NCBI GenBank assembly: GCA_943704525.1 | Contig: CALSCQ010001650.1 | Coordinates: 1 to 12,412 of the forward strand | DNA from: Pigoraptor vietnamica | Lineage: Eukaryota > Opisthokonta > Filasterea | Direction of reading: 5' to 3' | Length of the DNA stretch: 12,412 bases | Part shown: positions 1-5,735 of the stretch, in pieces | How the letters are laid out: each line of letters starts with the position of its first letter | Position numbering within the stretch: the stretch's first letter is position 1 | Notes under the pieces: model-generated | Databases searched by the model: none | Told to the model about the DNA's origin: nothing | The model's input: the letters and a program-made list of their open reading frames with translations, nothing else | Program-made: the position numbers and the translations under genes

Positions 1-1
1 A

Positions 2-2791
2 TCTATGATTTTTTGTATCGAAAAAAATTATTACAAGGTAACCAAATTTCCTTTTCCAAACGAAAAAAAGTCCAGACGGGTGACCGCGCCGCTGCTCAAA
101 TTTGTAAGGGTACATTGAAATAATTTCCCATACGTCGGGATCGTCACGGCGAGCGGCGATGTCGGCGAGGGCGTCCGTCACAAACGTCGCGTTTTCCGGA
201 AGCTCGTGAAAATACGGGGTCAGAAAGACGGCTCGACACACGTCCTCGTCCCCCGCAAGCGTAGAGACGACGCTGTCACCGCCAGCGCCATTAAACATAT
301 CCTCTAGAAGCGTCGAGCCCGCGCCCGTCGACGCAGCCGCGAGAAAGACAGCTGACTCGAGTAAGGACTGCACAGATGCGTCGGGACCGCAGAGGCGTGC
401 CGCAAATTTGTGATGAGACATCGTCGATGCTATGCACTCAGCGGGATATGCCCACGCGAATTCCAACAAGTCGTAGAGGGGCCGTTCCGAGTCCGATGCA
501 GCTCCGGCAGCGACACCAGCCGACTCCGAGTCCGAGCCCTCTTGACCGGATTCAGCCGCATTGTCGGCGTCGACGTCGTCATGCTCACGGGCATCGACGT
601 CGTCATCATGCGCACGGGCATCGACGTCGTCATGCGCACGGGCGTCGACGTCGTCGTCATGCTCACGGGCGTTCGAGGCCATAAACGACGTATACCGCGC
701 GTATTCCTGGTCAAGTAGCTTGTAGTCATAACCTTCGTCCACTTTCAGCTCCGATATGAACTCGTGGAGCGTACGTTCCGACGGGAGATAAAGCATATCG
801 CGCAACGTAGCGTATGCCGCGCGCGAGTGGCAAAAGATGACCAGCGCAAAGTTGATGACGTGCATGTTCCAGCGGTAGCCGTGCTTCGCCTTCTTCCCGC
901 GGTGAGAGCGTGCGATGTTCTCCGCTTGGCTCGCCCACAGCTCCTTCATAACAGGCCGTTTGTCGAGCTCCTCCGCAAACGCTCGGTTCTTGCTCACTTC
1001 CGTGAACACCTTGCAGAAGATTCGGTTCGTTCGCGGCGTCACTTGCACAAGTCGGTCGCGAAGAGCACGCACCTTCCGGTTCGAGGCGTTCATGTCGGCC
1101 CGATACTCTTGGGCGACCTTGATGAGCTGCTCTGGTGTAAGCCTGTTGAGGTAGCGAGTCGCCTGGTTGCCCGACCGTTGGTGAAGAAACTTCGCGAGGT
1201 GAGAGCACTCCTTGCAGCGCCTCGGCCGACGCGTACTGACGACGCCCTTGCACCCCTTACTGCGCAACAAGTCGCCGACGGTGCCGTCACGCGAGAAGTA
1301 GCAGCGCGGGTCGTCGATGCCGTCCTGCGTCGAGAGATGCGCATGCGCCTCATCGTGATAACTGATGCCGTTGCCCGTCTTCTCGTCCGCCTGAATTCCC
1401 TTGCACACCCGAAAGTGCGTCAGCCGACCGTCTCCGTCGCCGGCGGGGAGCCCACATCCCGAGACGCACGCAAGCACGGCTTTGATGTCGGCGGCCGACG
1501 TCAACTCGGCCGCGACGACGGGGTCGCTGGAAGGGTGGTCGAAAAGGAAGAGAGCGAACTCGTTGCCGTGCACGACAATAGTCGCACGCGTCCCGCGCTC
1601 GCTGCCTGGTGCCGGCGGTCGCCGCCGTTCACCCGAGCTATACTCCATTCCGGTAACTAGCACCGTGATCGAAAGCAGAACGAGATCCACGTCAGAGTCC
1701 GCCCTGCTGTCGCCATCGAAAATTCGCATCATCAAGTCGTCGTGACTGTGTTCCCATCTAAACGCCAGCGTAACGCCGTGCAGGTCACCGAATTCGCGCG
1801 CCTCGCGCTCCACACGCTGGCACATCGGCGACGCGCGATCGCGGAGCAGCGCCTCACGGATGGGAATGGCCGATGCCGGCGGCGTTGGAATCCATCCACC
1901 GGGCGGCCGCGGGCACTCAGCGGACGCCGCGGTTCCACAGTCTCCTGGCGCCGCCGACTCTGTGTCCATAGGCGAGGCGCCGCCAGTCTCCGACTCGCTG
2001 TCCGCAGCCGGGCTGTCGGCACTGCTTACGCCAGTGTCCGCCGAAGAGGAAGCAGCACAGTCTCGCGTAGCCAACCGGCGGCAATGGCTCGAAAGCTCGC
2101 GATGATGCTTATCACAAATGTAGTCGCTTGTCGACAACCCGACCAACGAGAAGACCGGCGCCGGAATCGCGTGAATGTCCGCAACGCGCATAACGGCGCC
2201 ACGACGGTGTCCACATTTCTGTCCGTTCGCACGCACGACCGCACATGTTCGATGCGCACCTTGACCCCGGGCGCCCGTCATGTGCCCTTCGACAATCCGC
2301 TTGTAGTGGCGGTTGCAAAGCACCCATCCTTCAATATACCACACGGGCTTGTTGAGGACGAGAGCCACCGTCTCATATGCCGAGGCAGATGGCTTGCGCC
2401 GTTTCTCATCGCATGCTAGACTTCCGTGGATGGCGTTGATGTCGCGGTGAATTTCGGCCGAGAAGTAGCACTCGTTCGCATCGTGCTCGACAGGCGGCGG
2501 CACTGCGGGCAGCCGTGACGGCGACAGCTCACGTGCACGGCTCGCGCTCGCTCGTTGCGCTTCGCCAGCGCTGCCGGCTGCAGGCGGTCGAGATATTCCT
2601 CCCGTGCCCGTGCTCGAACACAGGAGACACGTAATCACGAGGAGTGCGGAGGTGGCGCTGATGCGCGGTTCATTCCCAGCCGGCCGTGAGTACAACCGAT
2701 TCTCACGCGCCTCCATAACGTACCGGCCAATGGCCGCGATAGTCGCTTCATCAAAAGACGGCCCTTCGGCCTTCTTCTTACTTCGGCCCAT
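2..2791 (-). CDS. P-element/THAP-type transposase-like protein, 3' end beyond window
   Basis: The frame is open for 930 codons from ATG 2791 to the window edge, with no stop. The proposed start is followed by a basic stretch (MGRSKKK). Two Cys...Cys-x2-His modules lie at about residues 127-162 (VLCNRHY) and 183-229 (YICDKHH), reminiscent of C2CH THAP fingers. A further cysteine group is at 497-529 (RCKECSHL), then a charged, probably helical stretch (about 551-610). Residues 627-680 (SRAAYATLRDMLYLPSERTL) resemble the helix-turn-helix part of Tnp_P_element-type transposases, where an AY..LR...LPS..TL pattern is common. An acidic repeat follows at 708-742. No DDE-type catalytic core is recognisable; it may lie off the left edge. 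The frame stays open upstream to 2875, and a possible acceptor (TTTTTACAG, exon from 2865) allows an earlier 5' exon. GTATGG at 133-128 could be a donor, leaving the AT-rich last 130 bases as intron. That this is a real coding frame is well supported; the family is inferred. Confidence 0.7.
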   Translation of the reverse strand, partial: MGRSKKKAEGPSFDEATIAAIGRYVMEARENRLYSRPAGNEPRISATSALLVITCLLCSSTGTGGISRPPAAGSAGEAQRASASRARELSPSRLPAVPPPVEHDANECYFSAEIHRDINAIHGSLACDEKRRKPSASAYETVALVLNKPVWYIEGWVLCNRHYKRIVEGHMTGARGQGAHRTCAVVRANGQKCGHRRGAVMRVADIHAIPAPVFSLVGLSTSDYICDKHHRELSSHCRRLATRDCAASSSADTGVSSADSPAADSESETGGASPMDTESAAPGDCGTAASAECPRPPGGWIPTPPASAIPIREALLRDRASPMCQRVEREAREFGDLHGVTLAFRWEHSHDDLMMRIFDGDSRADSDVDLVLLSITVLVTGMEYSSGERRRPPAPGSERGTRATIVVHGNEFALFLFDHPSSDPVVAAELTSAADIKAVLACVSGCGLPAGDGDGRLTHFRVCKGIQADEKTGNGISYHDEAHAHLSTQDGIDDPRCYFSRDGTVGDLLRSKGCKGVVSTRRPRRCKECSHLAKFLHQRSGNQATRYLNRLTPEQLIKVAQEYRADMNASNRKVRALRDRLVQVTPRTNRIFCKVFTEVSKNRAFAEELDKRPVMKELWASQAENIARSHRGKKAKHGYRWNMHVINFALVIFCHSRAAYATLRDMLYLPSERTLHEFISELKVDEGYDYKLLDQEYARYTSFMASNAREHDDDVDARAHDDVDARAHDDDVDAREHDDVDADNAAESGQEGSDSESAGVAAGAASDSERPLYDLLEFAWAYPAECIASTMSHHKFAARLCGPDASVQSLLESAVFLAAASTGAGSTLLEDMFNGAGGDSVVSTLAGDEDVCRAVFLTPYFHELPENATFVTDALADIAARRDDPDVWEIISMYPYKFEQRRGHPSGLFFVWKRKFGYLVIIFFDTKNHR
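571..672 (-). repeat. In-frame tandem repeat coding an Asp/His-rich acidic tract
   Basis: Four tandem units alternate 24, 27, 24 and 27 bp (571-594, 595-621, 622-645, 646-672). On the minus strand they encode alternating ARAHDDVD/AREHDDDVD-like units in the transposase-like protein. Every unit-length difference is a multiple of three, so the frame is preserved. Confidence 0.9.
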
Positions 2792-2928
2792 GCCTGACGA
2801 AATAATGTCGATGCAATGCCGTTTGGCAACCTTCGTTTCAACGTAGGCTGACGGCGGCGTGGCCACTGTAAAAAGTTACTTACTGACTGATTTAACCGGA
2901 GGGTCAACTGATTTCGGTTGCTACGCGA

Positions 2929-2940
2929 AGTCACGTGACT
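2929..2940. promoter_or_regulatory. E-box/CLEAR-like palindrome AGTCACGTGACT
   Basis: A perfect 12-bp palindrome containing GTCACGTGAC, the form bound by bHLH-leucine zipper factors (TFE/MITF-type CLEAR element) in animals. It lies 138 bp upstream of ATG 2791 of the minus-strand gene. Function is inferred from the motif only. Confidence 0.4.
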
Positions 2941-3170
2941 ACCTCCCAAGTTTTTGACGGTTTTCAGTCTCAAAGCGCAAAACTGCCCCATAATGATGGT
3001 TCTATTGTACGTGGCAGAGGGTCCTCTATGTGCTTGCGACAAAAAGGCGCTGATAAATGCGCATTAGGAGGTACGAGATCGCAAACTACACTGAACGATC
3101 AAACTTTGGGACAGGTATCCATACTTAGTGGGCCAAAAAGGCGTCACTTCCTAAAACATCCTTGTGCTGT

Positions 3171-3273
3171 GTGGAGCAATTTTGTCCGAGCTTAGTTTTC
3201 ACATGCCCCCAACTGCAGGATCGTCCGGGAACACCCTACAATGGCAACCTAAGGTCGGACAAAATTGCTCCAC
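3171..3273. repeat. 24-bp inverted repeat (foldback) with 55-nt spacer
   Basis: Arms 3171-3194 and 3250-3273 are reverse complements with a single mismatch (23/24). The arms read GTGGAGCAATTTTGTCC... outward to inward. The spacer is 3195-3249. No target-site duplication is obvious beside the outer ends. It could be a tiny foldback/MITE relic or a strong RNA hairpin. Confidence 0.8.
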
Positions 3274-3480
3274 GAGAAACCAATTTCCGAATACGACTTT
3301 TCGTGGAAAAAATGAAAAAAATTGCTCTTTTTTGGACGAGTGTTTCTCTGAAGATCCTAATAAAGTAGACCCCATTTCTGCTCCCCAGCACTTTTGGGCA
3401 ACTGGCTAAGAGCATAAAACAGGCGCTGAGGGGGGTTGAACATCCGTTTCGGGATACCAGGCGTTTGTCCGCATGCTATA

Positions 3481-3510
3481 TTTGGCGGGAATCGACAAAT
3501 TTGGCGGGAG
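3481..3510 (+). promoter_or_regulatory. Pair of E2F-like sites
   Basis: TTTGGCGGGAA at 3481-3491 and TTTGGCGGGAG at 3500-3510, same orientation, starts 19 bp apart (about two helical turns). Both match the classical TTTSGCGGGAA E2F/DP consensus. The nearest plus-strand start is the NDUFA4 ATG at 3927, about 420 bp away; the target gene is uncertain. Confidence 0.4.
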
Positions 3511-3723
3511 GGCAAAATAATGCAAAATAAATAATTTTTGAGATTTTCACTGCACTTTCCCCCGGATGCAGATCCTGGCGACCGTGGTAAGGCAGGGATT
3601 GAGAGTTGCATACCCCGATTAGTACCCCTGCGCAAGAGTGCCCCGGATTGAGATGACTGCTGCACCCGCCGGTGAGAATGTGAAAACGCACGAAAATAAT
3701 ACAAATTTACGGACATAATTCAG

Positions 3724-3729
3724 TTTATT
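3724..3729 (-). other. AATAAA polyadenylation signal
   Basis: Reads AATAAA on the minus strand, 15 nt after the TAG that ends the cysteine-rich frame at 3745. This is the expected order for a minus-strand 3' end. Confidence 0.4.
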
Positions 3730-3744
3730 TTCGCGGGTGGAACC

Positions 3745-3888
3745 CTATGCACCTCGCGGGTTGCAGATGGGGTTTGTGGGCAGACACCACTCGCACACGC
3801 TGTTTTGCTCCTTGCAGCGGGAGCACTCGACACAAGAGCCGACATCCCTTTTCACGTGAGAGGGCGGCTTTGTTTTGCACTCCCAGCT
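3745..3888 (-). pseudogene. Orphan cysteine-rich coding tail, possibly a piggyBac-like C-terminus
   Basis: A 47-codon minus-strand frame without its own ATG sits between an in-frame TAG at 3889-3891 and a TAG at 3745-3747. It carries seven cysteines, including CVECSRC, CEWC and PTNPIC, giving C-x2-C-x2-C-x6-C-x2-C-x6-C. The C-terminal cysteine-rich domain of piggyBac-family transposases has a related order (C-x2-C, gap, C-x2-C, short gap, C). The frame could begin as an exon after GAATAG|AGC. Any upstream exon on this strand would overlap the NDUFA4 promoter and gene, so an isolated remnant is more likely than an intact gene. The cysteine spacing and poly(A) signal are seen directly; the family link is a guess. 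Confidence 0.3.
3852..3859. promoter_or_regulatory. TCACGTGA E-box upstream of NDUFA4
   Basis: Perfect 8-bp palindrome 67 bp before the NDUFA4 ATG. The same 8-mer occurs at 2931-2938 and 7742-7749, all in intergenic DNA. CACGTG E-boxes bind bHLH factors; the role here is inferred. Confidence 0.35.
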
Positions 3889-3926
3889 CTATTCTCTGCT
3901 CCTTGTGCTTGCATTTGCTCTGGAAA

Positions 3927-4469
3927 ATGGCCGGTGGTTTCCGCAACCTTCTCAAGGCCGAGCCTGCGGTGCGTTTTTGAATGATTGCGTGTACATCACC
4001 CGAGTCGCTGTTGTGCTCATTACGCTTGTCGTCGCAGCTCGTTCCTCTCTTTGCGATCATTGGCGCGGGTCTCGTGGGTGCTGGCGTGTACCTCGGCCGT
4101 CTTGCGACGCGCAACCCGGATGTGAGGTGGGCTGCGTGCATCGCTTGCATCCGTGGTTTCGCCTGTGCTTTTGCGCTGTCCGCGCCTTCCCACAGGGATG
4201 GTGTGCGCTACTTCGTTTGTTGATGTGCGCTACTTCGTTTGTTGACCCTTTGCTTTGCGCAGCTGGGACCGCAAGAGCAACCCCCACCCGTGGCAGAACA
4301 TTAAGCCCAACGAGAACATCAAGGTATGGAGACGGGTGTTGTGGTGTGGGCGTGCTTCAGATGCATTTGTGAGCTCACTCCCCTTCTTGCGAACCCTTGC
4401 ATCGCGCAGCTCTACGGCACGGAGGACCTCAAGCAGACCCTCAACACGGCGTCGAAGCCCACGTACTGA
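3927..4469 (+). CDS. NDUFA4: NDUFA4/MLRQ-type mitochondrial respiratory-chain subunit
   Basis: Four exons: 3927-3968, 4038-4126, 4263-4323 and 4410-4469, with phases 0, 2 and 0, giving 83 residues against 81 in human NDUFA4. Introns are 69, 136 and 86 nt with donors GTGCGT, GTGGGC and GTATGG, all ending CAG. The protein opens MAGGFRNLLKAEPA. It has one membrane segment (LVPLFAIIGAGLVGAGVYLG, residues 15-34), then RNPDVSWDR and NPHPWQNIKPNENIK (50-64), matching the family pattern NPDV.WDR..NP.PW....PN...K. It ends LYGTEDLKQT...PTY. This small inner-membrane protein was first assigned to complex I and is now regarded in mammals as a cytochrome c oxidase subunit. The ATG follows a pyrimidine-rich leader and sits in AAAATGG. 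Exon joints are supported by the homology reading straight through them. Confidence 0.92.
4202..4245 (+). repeat. Perfect 22-bp tandem duplication inside NDUFA4 intron 2
   Basis: Two identical 22-bp copies (4202-4223 and 4224-4245, starting TGTGCGCTACTTCG) end 17 nt before the acceptor AG at 4261-4262, so the probable branch-site zone is duplicated. Confidence 0.95.
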
Positions 4470-4834
4470 GAGGTTCGCGGCGCCGATTGCGTTCCGTGAG
4501 GGGCCGCTGCGGCGTGACGGTTCGGTTTCAGTGGCGTGCTCTGTATAGGTTTAAGAAAGCGTTGCCTTTAGCTTTTTCTCGCCGTCCCGTAGAACCTCTC
4601 CATTGATCACTGCAAGCCCGTCGACTGCACTGCACGTATTCGACCTGCCCGCGTGTATTTACACTATGTACATCCATGGTGTACGTACAATTGCACGGGC
4701 AATGTGACAATAGCACGCGGCGCAGCGCACGCAGCGCACTCGCGGCACGCACGAAGCTGTTGACACGATGGTTGCATGGTATGAAAGCGTCTGAGAGAGA
4801 GAGCGAGAGTGAGAGAGCGGGAGAGGGGCATCGT
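4470..4834. other. Intergenic region between convergent genes, with purine tract
   Basis: Holds the 3' ends of NDUFA4 (plus) and the minus-strand gene 4835-5278. No AATAAA is present on the plus strand; ATGTAC/TGTATTTAC motifs occur near 4650. A GA-rich tract lies at 4793-4828, just past the stop of the minus-strand gene, so it would be CU-rich in that gene's 3' untranslated RNA. No other gene is seen. Confidence 0.5.
4793..4828 (+). repeat. GA-rich polypurine tract
   Basis: Thirty-six bases made almost only of GA dinucleotides, interrupted by single C or T bases (GAGAGAGAGAGCGAGAGTGA...). It is a simple-sequence tract in the shared 3' region of two convergent genes. Confidence 0.85.
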
Positions 4835-5278
4835 CTAGTGGCTCATGTGCGTGTGGTCCTTAAGCTTGCGAGCTACCTCGAGTTCCGGATGCTCGCACAC
4901 CTTGCTCGTCTTGGGCACCTTCGCCGTTCCCGTGGGCGTCTCGGCGACAAGATTGCCGTGCGTGTCGCGGTGGAACACGGGCTCGGCGTCCTCGGGTGCC
5001 ATTTCCTCCTTCATCTTGAGGGCCGGCTCTGCCGCCTTCAGCACGGACACGACCTTCTTCGTCACCAACTGTTCGACGTGAACCGACGACGAGATTTCGT
5101 CACTCTCCTCCTGCTCGCCTTTGGGACGCTGTCGGTGTGACTCGTGGTGGGGTGCGTGCGGCCGATGGTGTCGCCCCTCCGTAGTTGTCGACTGGGTGTG
5201 CATCTCAACGTTGCACGCGACCACGGCCGAAACGCGCGCCCTCGCGAGAGGACGCGAAAGCTGCTTGAGTAGCAGCAT
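4835..5278 (-). CDS. Small protein with probable mitochondrial presequence, function unknown
   Basis: A single-exon minus-strand frame of 147 residues from ATG 5278 to a stop at 4835. The start was chosen because the N-terminus (MLLLKQLSRPLARARVSAVV) has four Arg, one Lys and no acid, as in a mitochondrial targeting presequence. The same frame stays open upstream, but that extension looks non-coding. Next comes a His/Arg-rich region (about 34-55, HHRPHAPHHESHRQRP), an acidic Ser patch (EQEESDEISSS), a helix-like basic segment (about 69-95, VEQLVTKKVVSVLKAAEP) and a tail with FHRDTHGNLVAETPTGTAKV and CEHPELEVARKLKDHTHMSH. There is no clear membrane segment. I do not recognise the family. A mitochondrial matrix or respiratory-assembly role would fit the presequence but is only inferred. 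Part of the protein could sit on an upstream exon that I cannot identify. Confidence 0.6.
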   Translation of the reverse strand: MLLLKQLSRPLARARVSAVVACNVEMHTQSTTTEGRHHRPHAPHHESHRQRPKGEQEESDEISSSVHVEQLVTKKVVSVLKAAEPALKMKEEMAPEDAEPVFHRDTHGNLVAETPTGTAKVPKTSKVCEHPELEVARKLKDHTHMSH

Positions 5279-5503
5279 TTTCTTCGTTGCTTTGCGGTTC
5301 ACCACACTATCTTTTTCGTCTTGGACGTGTAGCGATAGATTACGGCCTATATTCACCACATAAGCTAAATACAACTTGTTGGTACAAATCCGAAGCAAGG
5401 CGCAGTTGCCATGTCGCGTACGCGTGTGGCGTGAGTGGCGAGCGCTGCGTGCGACGCGGAGCCCAACTGAAACAATTGAGTGTTTGGTGTCTCGCAAGAT
5501 TGA

Positions 5504-5511
5504 TGACGTCA
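5504..5511. promoter_or_regulatory. CRE-like palindrome TGACGTCA
   Basis: A perfect 8-bp cAMP-response-element palindrome about 225 bp upstream of ATG 5278 of the minus-strand gene. Assigned on motif identity alone. Confidence 0.3.
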
Positions 5512-5624
5512 CGCCCAGCGTGCCACTCATTCCGCACATTCTGAAGAGTGTTCCACGCTGATGGCTGATGGCTTCACTTCAATGGAAATAAGCCGGGAGC
5601 TCTAATTTTAAAGCACAGGGGACG

Positions 5625-5630
5625 TTTATT
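5625..5630 (-). other. AATAAA polyadenylation signal of the ACBD4/5-like gene
   Basis: AATAAA on the minus strand, 19 nt past the alternative TAA (5650-5652) and 105 nt past the TGA at 5736-5738. Confidence 0.55.
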
Positions 5631-5735
5631 TCGAGCGCGCTTCCTGTCTTTATACTTGCCGCCTGAGGGAAAGATGCACACGTAGCATGTTAATTTGGCA
5701 AATGCATACGCAAAAGCGAAGCGACACAAATGCAC

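Larger units (their letters stand above)
2792..3744. other. AT-rich intergenic region without a convincing gene
   Basis: About 950 bases between the start of the minus-strand transposase-like frame and the cysteine-rich tail. Short frames occur on both strands, but none shows family motifs or convincing splicing. It contains a perfect palindrome (2929-2940), a 24-bp foldback (3171-3273), a third partial copy of the AAATTGCTC motif near 3319, two E2F-like sites (3481-3510) and a minus-strand AATAAA (3724-3729). Base composition is clearly more AT-rich than in the flanking genes. Confidence 0.6.
5279..5735. other. Intergenic region between two minus-strand genes
   Basis: Contains the 5' region of the gene at 4835-5278, with a CRE-like palindrome at 5504-5511. 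It also holds the 3' untranslated region of the ACBD4/5-like gene, with AATAAA at 5625-5630 and a possible extra 3' coding exon at 5650-5662. No further gene is apparent; frames crossing the region lack recognisable motifs. Confidence 0.5.

Noticed and set aside
764-1660. Long plus-strand open frame of about 300 codons
   Set aside because: It lies opposite the minus-strand transposase-like frame, is Arg/Val-rich and has no family motif; it is a GC-rich shadow.
1742-2419. Plus-strand frame of 225 codons
   Set aside because: Also antisense to the 930-codon frame, with a biased Arg/Ser composition and no recognisable domain.
3357-3716. Minus-strand frame of 119 codons in the AT-rich region
   Set aside because: It overlaps the E2F-like sites, has no domain, no splice support and no typical GC-rich codon use.
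5279-5539. N-terminal extension of the minus-strand gene at 4835-5278
   Set aside because: The frame is open, but the sequence upstream of ATG 5278 lacks coding character, and starting at 5278 gives a clean targeting presequence.
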